From contig OZ020269.1 of assembly GCA_963971225.1 (NCBI GenBank), positions 24,530,963-24,594,962 on the forward strand: a stretch of 64,000 nucleotides of DNA, read 5' to 3'. Each line of letters opens with the position of its first letter. The first letter of the stretch is position 1. The notes beneath the pieces are model-generated. The model saw only the letters and a list, made by a program, of their open reading frames with translations. It was not told the DNA's origin and ran no database searches. This stretch comes from Melieria omissa. Its lineage: Eukaryota > Arthropoda > Insecta > Diptera > Ulidiidae. Both the position numbers and the translations under genes were made by a program. Positions 55,101-64,000 of the stretch are shown here, piece by piece.

Positions 55101-58100
55101 TCTTGTTGCTTTGAGTAAGAAATGACTGGAGTTGGTATCAGAAGTAAACATTGCAAGCAATCTTGTTGCTTTGAGTTAGAAATGACTGGAGTTGGTATCG
55201 GAACTAAACATTGCAATCAATTCTTGTTGCTTTTAGTTAAAAATGACTCGAGTTGGCATCAGAAGTAAACATTGCAAGCAATTCTTGTTGCTTTAAATTA
55301 GAAATGACTCGAGTTGGCATCTCAATTAAAGATTGGAAAGCAATTCTTGTTGCTTTGAGTAAGAAATGACTGGAGTTGGTATCAGAAGCGAATATTGCAA
55401 TCAATTATTGTTGCTTTGAGTTTGAAATAAATAAAGTTGGAATAAGAAGTAAATATTACAAGAAATATCTCTAGAAGAAAACTCTTGCTTTGAGTTAAAA
55501 ATAACTTTAGTTGTCATCAGAAGCAAATATTGCAAGCAATTCTTGTTGTTACTTTAGTTCTGAAATAATTCAAGTTGCCATCACAACTAAACTATATATT
55601 AGATCAGATTATAATAACAACAATCACTCAATGACAAACAAAAGTTGCACCACTATTTTCGAATATTAATGTTTCATCCAAAATATTTGTAAAATATTAC
55701 TTAAGACGACGTTAATTACTAATTTTAACACAATGATGATACGTTGGGAATTCTAAATGGTTTTTATAACAACTTAGTATTTATTACAACAAAAATAACA
55801 ACTGTTCATTAAAAAAAAGGGAGCTAAAATAACAGCAACAGCTCAGAGAACGTGTCAGCGTTGACAAGAATAAAATATAATTTTGCACATTACTAGCAAA
55901 AAACGTGCACAAAAATAAAGACAACAACAGCAACAAAGCACTATAGAACAATAACAACTATGAAATAGCCGCTACCGTTGATGTATCACCATTTGGGACT
56001 CTAAGTAAAACGTTTGTCACGTTTTGTGCCAGCGGCAAGCATGCGTTCAGACCTAAGTCGAAGTCAACGAATGAACGTACAAATGGATGGACAAGCAAAT
56101 GCTTCAGACATACACAAACACACACACAATTTCATTTTACACACATAGATAAATTCATACAAGTAGCAGCCACAGCCATTGCCACCCTGCAACGGCGGTG
56201 AGCAAGAATTTCTATTGAATATCGCACCGGCAGCGCTGTGTGTCCGTCCGTCTGACTTGGTGCAGTGACGCGGTGTGTGTGTGGAAGTAGTTGGAAGTGT
56301 GAAGCGGCCTAGCATGGTGCTGGCGTCCATTTCAGCGGCTGCGCATGGCTTTTGTTTGCAGTTAAAATATTTATTTGGGTCAACACTTGAGCGAGAATGT
56401 TGTCGTCCGCGTTGTTGCCGTCGTTGTTGTTGTTACTGTTGCTGTTTGGCGTCGTTTGCTCCAGCCCCATTCAGCGATCGGCACAGCTACAACCACAGCC
56501 ACAGCACCAGCAGCAGCAGCTGTTCGGTGTGCTTCTTCTTCTTCTTCAACACCATCTTCAGCAGCGCTTTTTTCATATTGAATATTCCGCATGCGCACAA
56601 AGCGTTCTACGCGCTCGCCAGTACCGTACACTGTGAGTTTCTTTTCTTGTCTACGCGTTCATTTTTTTTCGTTTCATTTCTTCTTGCTTTATTTATTTAT
56701 TTATTTATGTTTATACTAACGTTTATTGTAGTTTTGGAGAACTGTCGGTGTTGTTGTTGCAATTATATTTTATAGATTCTATCACCACACGGCGACACTG
56801 ACCGCAACGCAAAGCAGGCAGCAAACAAATTTTTTGTGGGTGAGCTGGAAAGTAGGTCGCTGTGCCAAGTTTAGCAACGACCAGGAGTCAACGACGCCGC
56901 TGTCATTGCCTTCACTGTCATGGTCGTTTGTTGTATGGGTGTGAATGTGTGAATGTGTTCGTGTATTTAAATTGAATTTAAATTTACTGCGCTAAATTTG
57001 CTTTTATTTATTTTTACTGCAGTCAGAGCAAAAGTTCTTTTCTCACTAACGCAACGTGCTGCTTTCTAACTAACAATTGTGGTTGCATTGCCAGTGTGGT
57101 TGTTGTTGTTTTTGTTGTTCGTGTGCGCTATTTTCAGTGACTCGAAATGGCGCACTTGATTCCCTTTCACTTGGCACTTAGTTTGCTGCTCTCTTTTGAG
57201 TTGATTAATCGCCGAAAACCGTTGTGGCTGATTTTTATCCATTGCGCAGCGCATTTGACATACATTCTGCACTATTTTCGGTTTTCTTTTTTTACATCTA
57301 CATACGAGTGATTTTCATTAAGCTTTGGCTTCAACTTCATTACTTGATTTTCTGAATTTTCTGAATTTTATTGACCATCATTTTTTGGCTCAATCGTAAA
57401 AAAGTGCAATAGTCCATGTGGAGCCTGTCGTTGCCGCCATCAATCGGTTGTTGCTGTTGTTGTTATTGTTTTTGTTGTTGATGTCCATTTTTATGGCCAC
57501 ATTCTTTGCACACGATCTGGCTTGTTCGTTCGCTCGTTCGCCGTTGACCTCAATTGCTTTCGGCCACTTAATAAGAAAGTTTTTTCCTGTCTTGGCTGCT
57601 GCCACTCAACACACCGTGCGCATTGTTGTTGTTACTGCTGTAAATAGTGTGTGATTGCATTTTTGTTGTTGTTGCTTAGATGATTTGTTTTTTGGGTGAA
57701 TGCGCACACTTTGTTTTCCATTTCTTGCCGACTGTAGACAAATTGGCAGTTGGCGCAGCTGGTGCCTTGGCCACTGATGAGCTACGAAATCCGGCACACA
57801 ACAGGCGCACAAAAACGCAGGAAGTGGTAATGGCGTGTAAATTGCCTAATTTATTTTGATTTTGTTTTATAGATTTGACCTATTTTTATCGCATCACGCT
57901 TGTTGATGTGAAATCAAAATCGAGTTTGTTGCTTGAGTCTTTCGTTTGCATCCAAATGTTCTAGTTTCTTTTGCTACAATTACTTTCACTGCTTTATTAA
58001 TAAACGTGTGAACAGTTTTTGTTTTCAATTCGTTCAGTTTGTTGCTTAAGTCTTTTGTTTTAACAAAGTTACATGGCTTCGTTGAAATTTGTGCTGGCCT

Positions 58101-60645
58101 GTTGTTGGCTTTCTTTGTAATTGTGCATGAAATTTTCGCCAGCACAATTGCTCTGCTTCCAGTTTTAGTTGTTATGGTTTTGCAACAACAAGAAAAAAGC
58201 AAACATATGGTGAAAACGCTTTCAAATTTGTGAACGGAAGACCAGCATGCATGGCCCAAGTTGCTTTGATGGAAAATTCTTTACAAACACGCTACCAATA
58301 CGACAACAACAACAATAAGAGCAACAACCATAACACAAAGAGACCAATTGTGGCGCCCGCATTGTCTCATATGACATTTTTGTCAAAAGAGAAAAATTTC
58401 CAATTTTCTCAACACAATTGCAGGCGAACAGTCAAGTACAATGCAGCCAAACAACCAAACGACTAGTCGAACACGCAGCTGATGCGACAGTTCGGTCGTT
58501 GTCGTTCAGATCATGCGACAACGTTATCGTTTCTGCGTAATTCACTGTCGCCGTTGTGTTTCACTTTTGTCTCTTCAGCGGCCTCGCTAGATTAATGCTT
58601 GAAAATTACGTGAGAGAAAGTAAAGCAAATTCTTTGATAGTTACAAATGATAGACAGCCGCGCCATCATGTGTCAGGTGACATTTCAGATGAGTTGTGTG
58701 CGTGTTTGCTCGCATGTGCTGATGTCAACCGCCTCATTAAGATAAGCGACAGTCGACAAAAAGAACAAACATGCCACTGACTTCAATGCTCAACTTGCTT
58801 TTGCAGCCATAAGAGAAAATCCAAAATCTTCTGGCGTAAAACTTTTACTCGTATGCTGCCATCTGGCATTTGCGGAGAAAATGCACAATAAACAAATAAG
58901 GAGTTATTAGTTGTGTGTAAAATAATTTCATTGTTGTTGAGTGTGACTAGAAGAAAGTTGAAATTTCTTGTTAAGCGGATAGAAGTCGTTGGGTTGCAAG
59001 TTACTTGATTTGATTTATCTGTGCTTTGAATGGATGATATTTCGAGGACAGTTAATAGAAAAGGAAGTTCACAAACATTATGATTTAGCGACCGGAAAAG
59101 GTACTATTGGTAAAAAGATAAATATTTTGGGATTCTAAGTGAGAGTCCATGTTGATAAACATCCAACAGCTACGTTGGCTTGGCCATGTTTACCATATGA
59201 ACGATTAAAACCTCTGCGATGTGTTTCATGCGATAGTTGACGGTTGACGTCAAACAGGGACACTGTGTCTCCGATGGAAAGATCAAGTGGAGAACGCTCT
59301 GTAAGCTTTGGTGGGACCAACTGGATAAGACGTACGCCTGAAGAGAACTTTTGCTTTATGCCAGAACCCAATAATGAGTTTCTACAGATAGTTAAGTAAG
59401 AAAGCACGAAGTAAGTAGACATTCTAGACAACCGATTAAAAATTCTTATTTATCGCAGCAAAGATAAGTCAGGAGAGACAGTATTGAATTTGAATCAAAT
59501 GGTTCAATTTTTGAAGCCAATGGGTCTTCGACTTACTAAGAACAAATAAAGTAATCGTGTGGGTAAAATATTGCAGATTATTGGGCAGAAAAGGCAGATT
59601 TTTAGCTGAATGCCTGGAGAATGGTTTGAATGTCTTTTAGAATGCTTTCGAACTGCTTGGGAGAATACTTTTGCTTATCAATTATCTACTAAAGCCATGG
59701 CAGCAACTGTTGATGAGAGCAATTCTTCGCTTAATTTTAGACTTAGCTCCCAAGTATTTTTAAGTAAATCCTGAATTCGAATCAAGGTTTTAAGACACAA
59801 TTAAAATCCTTTAGAAAACGAATTACCTATTAAAAACAGTTTCTAATTGCATCAAATTAAAGTATTTCCTTCTTCTACTAAAAGATATTTGATATTCTTG
59901 GCAATCTTTATTTCCCCACTTGTATCATAAATACATCAAAAGCCGCATGTCAGCACTGCGGCCAGCTTTAAAGATTGAAGAATGCTTGAAAGGACCTCAT
60001 AGTCAGCTCAATCAAACTGAATGCCAAACCTTAAGATAGCTGCCACTTAACGCTGTCATATGCGCACTGCACCAATCATCATTATGTTGAAAACAGTAAA
60101 AGCGCAGCACAAGTCGCAGCCAGCCGTAGGCTTATCGGACATAAAACCAAGTTGAGAGCAACATGCAAAGTCACTTTAGAAATTGTGATTAAAATTAAAG
60201 AAGCGAACTGGTTTCTTATGCTGGAAGCAGGCAGCACTGACTAGTCGCCACACGTTCGCAGCATTCAAAGCTGCGCGTTCCAGACTTTAGTGTTGTTATT
60301 GTGGTTCTTGACCACAGCGCCGTTGGCAGCAGTTCGTTGTCTTCGGTGCGTTTTAATCACAGTAGAACTTGTTTTATACACATTTTATTTGGCATAATTT
60401 TTTCCCACACACACTTACACACACATTCAAGTAAATATATTTAAAGTGAACTAAACATCTCGTCATTTCGTTAGTAAAACAAACAACGCCTGCGCAGCGT
60501 TCAAGTTTATTCACCCTGACTGAATGGAACTGTGTTACTTACATTGTGCTAAGCTGGGATTATCCACAAAGACGGGATTCGCTAGAGTGCTCGCACTAAA
60601 TGTGGCTAAGAGTGCCAGCAGCGCTAATGGGTACAGCGGCAGCAT
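37000..60645 (-). CDS. flz: Filzig-type mosaic serine protease (eight-exon gene model)
   Basis: Model, 5' to 3' on the minus strand: 60645-60543, 49175-49018, 48950-47393, 47335-46847, 37951-37774, 37711-37559, 37496-37225, 37163-37000. Every junction has GT..AG and the phases agree, giving 3,075 coding bases and 1,024 residues. Order of parts: hydrophobic signal or anchor, cysteine-knot domain, about 680 residues of Thr/Pro-rich stalk, and an S1 protease domain with an RIVGG activation site, complete His-Asp-Ser triad and the Asp that gives trypsin-like specificity. The protease and knot sequences match Drosophila filzig as I recall it; Stubble is the next closest. Known filzig acts in apical extracellular matrix of cuticle and trachea. 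That role is carried over by homology. An upstream ATG at 60942 would add 99 residues and make a type II membrane protein. The Drosophila protein is longer, mainly in the stalk, so a missed exon is possible. Confidence 0.85.
37225..37496 (-). CDS. flz: flz exon 7: protease core
   Basis: It starts after CTCTCTTTAG with [17 protein letters not shown]. It contains VTGWGRL, the paired cysteines of ICESMYR and IFICAGW, and GYDSCEG with the specificity Asp six residues before the catalytic Ser. It ends at GTGAGT. Confidence 0.9.
37559..37711 (-). CDS. flz: flz exon 6: catalytic Asp
   Basis: It starts after TTTTTTATGCAG with [20 protein letters not shown] and ends EYDLALLR, where the first Asp of that motif is the triad residue. 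Donor is GTAACG. Confidence 0.9.
37774..37951 (-). CDS. flz: flz exon 5: activation site and catalytic His
   Basis: It starts after GTTTGCAG with [14 protein letters not shown], so zymogen cleavage would follow the Arg. NWAITAAHC holds the catalytic His. The cysteine of CGRR probably keeps the stalk joined to the catalytic chain after cleavage. Donor is GTGAGT. Confidence 0.9.
38518..39690. repeat. Degenerate tandem array (about 6 units) in flz intron 4
   Basis: Blocks of TTCAGCCTTTTA, TTAAGACTTCAAACATT, AAGAACCAA, TTCTTCTTAAAAACACA and GAAAAGATTGGATTTAAAAA recur in the same order near 38518, 38669, 38790, 38911, 39448 and 39549. Units are about 100-150 bp and diverged. A TTAA element is inserted in the fourth unit. 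Confidence 0.75.
38928..39323. mobile_element. 396-bp TTAA element (piggyBac-type MITE)
   Basis: Inverted ends GGGGAGGGTAAGGGTTT and (reversed) GGGGGGTAAAGGTTT are flanked by TTAA at 38924-38927 and 39324-39327. Taking it out restores a continuous unit of the surrounding array (TTTTATTTAA joined to AATACTATTAAGAC, compared with TTTTATTTCAAAATATTATT in a sister unit), so the empty site can be read. It has no coding capacity. Confidence 0.8.
40993..41612 (-). pseudogene. C-terminal fragment of a non-LTR ORF2, tail of TTAGG-type repeats
   Basis: The minus-strand frame begins at [12 protein letters not shown], which corresponds to the end of an RNase H domain (ADELARKG in relatives). It continues with [10 protein letters not shown] and [13 protein letters not shown], then a Cys/His cluster ([20 protein letters not shown]). 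It is 5'-truncated. Its 3' end is (CCTAA)n on the element strand, i.e. GGTTAGGTTAGG on the plus strand at 40993-41012. It cannot encode a working protein. Confidence 0.7.
42096..42150 (-). mobile_element. Possible 3' end of another non-LTR copy
   Basis: On the minus strand GCAGAGGCAGCTGCCTC is followed by TACCTTACCTAACCTAAC, resembling the CCTAA-type tail of the fragment at 40993. There is no coding part. It could also be chance low complexity. Confidence 0.3.
42235..42617. mobile_element. 383-bp MITE, CAGT...ACTG ends with TA duplication
   Basis: It starts CAGTCGATGTTTTCAGTTAA and ends AGCGGTTTTTACTG, flanked by TA at 42233-42234 and 42618-42619. The terminal inverted match is poor beyond CAGT. 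CAGTTAAGCG occurs in direct orientation at both ends, and a CAGCTGATC motif occurs twice inside. It is probably a decayed nonautonomous pogo/Tigger-type element. Confidence 0.55.
42720..43600 (+). pseudogene. RNase H-type non-LTR remnant interrupted by a SINE
   Basis: VFQAEAQAL near 42733 and [10 protein letters not shown] near 42820 are RNase H motifs; the second catalytic Asp of the SDSQA type is Gly here. [20 protein letters not shown] (about 42922-42980) is the C-terminal RNase H motif. The frame runs into SINE sequence near 43135 and resumes after 43450 with [13 protein letters not shown]. Several stops are present. It is older than the RNase H fragment at 32818-33848. Confidence 0.7.
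43133..43450 (-). mobile_element. tRNA-derived SINE, copy 2
   Basis: On the minus strand the head has an A box (TAGCTCAGCTGG, then CTAGTGCG) and a B box-like GGTTCAAGACTC about 50 bases on. The body has CGCCGTTCGGAATCGGCATA and ACTGTAGGTCCCTTCCA, and the 3' tail is GAAGAAGAAGAA. It shares head, body and end with the copy at 31797-32110. It is inserted within the RNase H remnant. Confidence 0.8.
44140..44325. repeat. Short diverged tandem duplication (about 100 bp)
   Basis: CACGACTTGGAAACCCATTA with GCTGACATATTGCAATTTAT recurs about 100 bp later as CATGACTTGAAAACCAATTA with GTTGACATATGGCAATTTAT. Confidence 0.6.
45222..46858. repeat. 13-unit tandem array abutting the flz exon 4 splice donor
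   Basis: Units of 117-143 bp share CTTACAACCGGCAAGTT, TGAACATAACCTAAACACC and a closing block ATCTCACT(T/C)ACT..GTCTATAG. TGAACATAAC occurs 13 times (first near 45281, last near 46798). Alternating variants in the middle (CCCTTAGTCTC and CTCTTCATCTC) suggest a two-unit higher-order pattern. The last unit ends in the final bases of exon 4. On the flz strand nearly every unit carries GTGAGTGAG or GTAAGTGAG, like the real donor. Confidence 0.92.
46847..47335 (-). CDS. flz: flz exon 4: second Thr-rich stalk segment
   Basis: It starts after TTTGCTTAG with [17 protein letters not shown]. Middle is (TTTT)/PRTSTTTT repeats, then Ser/Thr-rich sequence ending [10 protein letters not shown] at the donor GTGAGTGAG. 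It is expected to be heavily O-glycosylated. Exon 5 joins in phase to give DYRQ then CGRRMF with one shared codon. Confidence 0.85.
47393..48950 (-). CDS. flz: flz exon 3: main Thr/Pro-rich mucin-like stalk
   Basis: About 520 residues with no stop, start codon or folded domain. It starts [14 protein letters not shown] (acceptor ACTCAAG, weaker than usual) and becomes Thr/Pro/Arg/Lys-rich, with TTTPRP repeated around 47650-47740. It ends VEVTNTG at donor GTAAAA. The composition fits an extended, glycosylated stalk in the extracellular matrix. Long open frames on the plus strand (up to about 340 codons) arise from this simple composition. Confidence 0.85.
49018..49175 (-). CDS. flz: flz exon 2: cysteine-knot domain
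   Basis: It starts after TTTGTTTAG in phase with exon 1 and encodes [11 protein letters not shown], then [18 protein letters not shown], then [17 protein letters not shown], with donor GTAAGC. The six-cysteine pattern resembles the disulphide-knot (CLIP-like) domain of Stubble and filzig. Its spacing supports a structured N-terminal domain. Confidence 0.88.
49176..50247 (-). other. flz intron 1, first part
   Basis: Intron sequence; no gene is recognised and there are only short unsupported open frames. Confidence 0.6.
50248..51211. repeat. (AAAAT)n pentanucleotide array, about 960 bp, in flz intron 1
   Basis: Mostly AAAAT units, with AAAGT, AAATG and AAAAAC variants in blocks that themselves repeat. 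The Phe/Ile/Leu/Tyr-rich open frames on the minus strand are artefacts. Confidence 0.95.
51212..51627 (+). pseudogene. 3' end of a non-LTR ORF2 (C-terminal RT region)
   Basis: In frame 51212-51499: [55 protein letters not shown] and [16 protein letters not shown], then a stop. I recall this C-terminal region from non-LTR elements of many insects, but I cannot name the clade. AATAAA at about 51598 and an AAATAAAATAAAAT tail follow. It lies directly against the pentanucleotide array. It is 5'-truncated and not functional. Confidence 0.65.
51628..53205. other. flz intron 1, middle part
   Basis: No gene. There is a short (TG)n run near 52929-52951 and CACA runs near 52195-52215. Intron DNA of ordinary appearance. 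Confidence 0.6.
53206..55595. repeat. About 2.4-kb tandem array of a 61-bp unit in flz intron 1
   Basis: The unit is about GCAATTCTTGTTGCTTTGAG, TTAGAAATGACTCGAGTTGG, CATCAGAAGTAAACATT, repeated roughly 36-38 times by length and decaying at both edges. The unit contains a short inverted pair (AGCAA...TTGCT) and ACTCGAGT. A three-unit block of about 184 bp recurs (anchored on GTTGCCTTAAATTAG near 54432, 54798 and 54982), showing higher-order duplication. Confidence 0.92.
55596..60542. other. flz intron 1, last part
   Basis: No gene supported. Open frames around 56270-56780 and 57400-57650 come from GTT/CAG/CTT-rich simple sequence on both strands. A possible retrotransposon relic is listed separately. 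Confidence 0.55.
59150..59330 (+). pseudogene. Possible RTE-type non-LTR C-terminal relic
   Basis: In one frame I read [13 protein letters not shown] (59161-59199) and, 60 bases later in the same frame after a stop, [11 protein letters not shown] (from 59269). LRWLGHVxRM followed by RWKDQVE is the usual C-terminal signature of RTE-like reverse transcriptases in animals. Only this fragment remains. Confidence 0.5.
60543..60645 (-). CDS. flz: flz exon 1: signal peptide or signal anchor
   Basis: From ATG 60645 (context GGCAACATG, close to the fly start consensus) it encodes [20 protein letters not shown], then [14 protein letters not shown], with donor GTAAGT. The same frame is open to an earlier ATG at 60942 (MGTIRQLQPAAFPPP), which lies exactly after a possible acceptor ATTTGCAG. 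With that start a 99-residue, Thr/Gln-rich, probably cytoplasmic tail precedes the hydrophobic segment, giving a type II membrane protein. I chose the inner ATG as the minimal model. Confidence 0.75.
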
Positions 60646-60942
60646 GTTGCCGGCGCGCAGGTGTTTTTGTTGTTGTTGCTGGTGTAGATGTTGATGGTAT
60701 GCTTCTAGCTGGCAACTGTGTGTTGCTTTGGCTGTGGTCATCTGTGTAGCAATGCATTTATTTGTGTCTCGTGTGACTGGCTGCCGGTTTGTGGGACATT
60801 TGCTGCTGTCAGTGGCGGCAACGCTGAGTGAGGAGCATGAAGCGGTTGTTGCTGTGGTGCTGGCTGACATTGAGTGGACCGACGAGGTAACGGTTGAGGG
60901 CGGCGGAAATGCAGCGGGCTGTAGTTGACGTATTGTGCCCAT

Positions 60943-60950
60943 CTGCAAAT
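60943..60950 (-). other. Possible splice acceptor just before the upstream flz ATG
   Basis: The minus strand reads ATATTTGCAG then ATGGGCAC. If it is used, a 5'-UTR exon lies further upstream, inside 61-64 kb or outside the window. Confidence 0.45.
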
Positions 60951-63900
60951 ATTTAAATATTAAAAATTAAATTATATTAATTACAATTAATTTTATATTA
61001 ATCAAAATGTATTTGAATTATTTTAATATTAAATTTAAAATATACTTCAATGCAGGTTAAGTATTAAAATCAATTTGAATAATGAATGAATATAAATAAT
61101 TATAACGAAAAGGGTAAACAATTAAGTTAAGTATTGAAAATCAATTTATATTAAATAAAAATAATTTTAAAATAATTAAAAAATATTTTTTTGAGTTAAG
61201 CATTAAATTTAAAATATACTCAAATGAACGTTAAGTATTCAAAATCAACTCGGATAATGAATGAATTTGAATAATAATAATGAAAAAAATTAAAAAATTA
61301 TTTGAATATTAAAAATCAATTTATATTATTTAAAATTAATTTTATATTTAATAAATAATATTTTTATTACTTAAAAAACTAATTAAATTTTTTATATATT
61401 AATCAAAATTAATTTTAAATAATTAATCGAAACTCTTCATTCAAACAAGTTGAAAGTTTCCACGCTCACATTAAAAGAACTTTAATTTTAACAAGATTTT
61501 TATGTGCAGTTAATTTCATCTTAAAAACACTCATATAAGAATACCAAAAAATTAACATTAAACAAAAAGCAAGTGCAGCTTTTGAGGTCAGGCAAAAGCG
61601 AAAGTTGATGCGAAAATTCACAAGAAATTTTTTCTTGATGATTATTTAAACCAAAAAAAAAATTAAACAAAAGTAAACTGCGAAACGCATGAAATGACAA
61701 CAACAAAAACAGCTGGCAATAACATTATGAGCCATAATAACAACAACAACAATAACAACAATAACAACAACAACAACAATAGCAGCAACATCTTCATGCA
61801 AATAACTTTCATTCTGACCTAATCTTGCCCCAAATAAAAGGTGGTTTCTCATTCACTGTCGCCTCAACTGATTCACAGCGTTGGCCGACGCTGAACATGA
61901 CTCACTATTTCGAACTCTTGCGGCGCTATTAAAAAATTTATAAATAAATAAACGAAAGAGACAAATAAAAATTCAAAGAAATTACGTCTTGCACAGTGCC
62001 AGAAGAATTTTCTCTCATCGCCCACAATTCAAAGAGTTTTAAGTAAAAAAAAAAATATTTAAAAATAAATAAAATTTTATAAATATTTATTAAATCGTAA
62101 AAGGCTTTTAAAAGGCGGTTAATGTGCTCAGCAGACAAGTTTTTTTAACTGATTTGAAAAAATTCGTAAAATTCAGGCGCGGCAACAAGTGCCAACGCCA
62201 GCAAATAGGTGAAAGTTAAGGCACACACAACTGTATTGTTTGCGGAAAGCAGTTGTTGTTTTTATTGTATTTAGCGAATTATATATTTTTATAATTTTGC
62301 ATATTAGTTAACCATGAAGTTTTGCATATTAAATATGATTTTTTTTCACGCACAATTACGGCAATGCTCGTCTCTCAGTTGGTATCTGCGTACGTGAAGT
62401 TATGCTAAGGGCGTCAGTATGTGTGTGCATTGGTTTTGTTGTTGCACTCAAAGGGCCCCACAGTGTTCAGTATAACCAGTCGTAGGTTTAGTCAGCAGGA
62501 ATTTCGCACAACTGCGTGCCATGAAAATCAAAAGTGTTTTGTGTTGTTTTTGCGTTTTTGAGTCATCTAACTTCAACTTTTATACTTCTTGTATGTAAAT
62601 ACAAACATTCAAATGTATGTTTGTATGTATGTGTTTGGACTCATATATGACAGGTGATGCTTTAATGTATGTAAATGTGTCATAATTTTTGTGGCCTTCT
62701 GTGACTCGTCGTTCGGCTCATGGCTCCTTCTTTGGGCGCACAAAAGAAAGTGGTTGTTGACTTTATTAGTGGTTTTTTTGGCGTCATATGAAATTTGCCA
62801 AATGTGTCAAGTTATGCTTATGTGTTTTGTATATTTGTTGAAAAAAAGAGGAGTAATTGAGTTTGATTGAAAAAACAGAGATTCAAGTATGTTATATAAT
62901 GTTTTATGTGAGGCAGATTTTGAGTCGTTTGGAGATTACTTTGAACTGCTTCTAGAATGCTTTCTAAATGCGGATTCAGTTTATTTCTACTGAAAATGAA
63001 CTGGTTTTGGTTTTCTACTGAAATGAACTGAAACTTCATTAAGTCATTCGTAGTCATATATGTAGAATTGATTTTTGTAACATGAATTGACTCAATAGTA
63101 ATGTAATATATTTTAAAAATTACATATATATTTTTAACTATAATAAAATTGAGTTTTTATGTATTATCGGAATTCTAAGAAATTTGTTTATAACACAAAT
63201 TTTCTTTGAATGAATCACGTCGATTTTATATTCCAAACAAAATTTTACAACATTTTCTCATATGTCACAATCACGCTTAGTTGTCATCGTCACATCAAAT
63301 TGAACAGTAACAATAAATACCGCAAACAGCAAACGAAAGTTGATTTCTTTTCGCGCTTCACAGCTCAGCGATGTCTCGTGGCTGTTGGGTTTTTATATGG
63401 TTTTCATGTTGCTGAAGAAACATTCTAACCGCACAGTTGCAAACGGTTTCGATTGCGACAATATTAACGCAAAAGTCTCGGCAGATGTTGAAAGAAATGA
63501 AAACGGAAAATGGAAATGCTGCAATTCAGCCAACAACAACAGCCAACAACAATTGGCAGCAACCACAGCAGCACAAACGCACAAATAATGTCACAAGAAA
63601 TTGCAGAAAAAAGTTGTAGCAAAGTGGTGTAAATTACGTTATGTTGTTGATTCCACAGTAACATTTGTTGTAGTTGTTGTTAAGTTGGTGGTTGCTTTCA
63701 TCGATGACTGATGACTCTGCAACAGTTGAAGTTGGCGTTAGGTGACAAATCAACTGAATATTTTTGCTTTATGTGTTTTTTTCATAATTCTGTGTATGTT
63801 ATATAGTTTTTGTAAAAAAAGCAACAACTATTTATATGTGTGTGTGTCTGTATTAATTACTTTCTGCTTTTTGTACTTTTTTGCTACTTAAAAAAAGCTA

Positions 63901-64000
63901 AGCAATGCCACTGACAGCTAATTGTGCGCTTGTGTGTAGCTGTAATTTTCAAAAGCAAATTTTAAACCGCAACAGATGATTGCGGTAATAATGCTGCTGC
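60951..64000. other. Upstream region of flz (5' intron or intergenic)
   Basis: Very AT-rich to about 61440, a CAA-rich run near 61737-61785, and short TG runs near 63837-63848. No gene, promoter or 5' exon could be assigned. Confidence 0.5.

Noticed and set aside
53206..55595. CRISPR-like regular repeats
   Set aside because: The genome is eukaryotic, and the units are contiguous and diverged with no unique spacers.
56275..56775. Overlapping frames rich in Cys, Ala or Gln on both strands
   Set aside because: They derive from CAG/GTT/CTT simple sequence inside flz intron 1, and no splice or domain support was found.

Overview
The window comes from a higher fly (Diptera, Schizophora). A tephritid fruit fly is the most likely source, but I cannot prove this from sequence alone. 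The reasons are one split gene that closely matches Drosophila filzig, several fly-type transposon families (a Mos1-like mariner, a DUF4817-type mariner relative, a Ty3/gypsy element, non-LTR elements with and without RNase H, and a tRNA-derived SINE), and AT-rich intergenic DNA full of CAA/TTG runs and pentanucleotide arrays. Nothing in it looks bacterial or viral.

Layout. 1-6.4 kb: AT-rich DNA with no recognisable gene. 6.4-13.5 kb: a run of transposon remnants (a 354-bp MITE, an internally deleted mariner-like element, a decayed non-LTR element, a long AAAAT/AAAAG array and an internally deleted mariner). 13.5-22.9 kb: no gene, but a second pentanucleotide array and a perfect 2,064-bp hexanucleotide array. 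22.9-29.9 kb: an apparently intact gypsy retrotransposon (two LTRs of equal length that look identical, gag, pol) sitting inside a TTAA-flanked element that carries a small acidic ORF. 30-36.3 kb: AT-rich DNA with a small MITE, a second mariner deletion derivative, a SINE, and a non-LTR element interrupted by another non-LTR element.

37.0-60.9 kb holds the only host gene I can support, on the minus strand. It encodes a mosaic trypsin-like serine protease (filzig, flz). Eight coding exons join in phase to give 1,024 codons from an internal ATG, or about 1,123 from an upstream ATG. In order they encode a hydrophobic signal or anchor, a cysteine-knot domain, a long Thr/Pro-rich mucin-like stalk and a complete protease domain. 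Its two large introns (about 11.4 and 8.9 kb) hold most of the repeats on this side. Among them is a 13-unit tandem array that runs up to, and overlaps, the splice donor of the last stalk exon. 60.9-64 kb is upstream or 5'-UTR intron sequence with no clear gene.

The most notable observations are: the splice-donor-bearing array in flz intron 4; a predicted -1 frameshift heptamer placed directly before the gag stop codon; the nested gypsy/TTAA insertion with a small ORF that reads in frame across the insertion site; two mariner copies of nearly equal length with different deletion junctions; and the perfect 344-copy hexanucleotide array.
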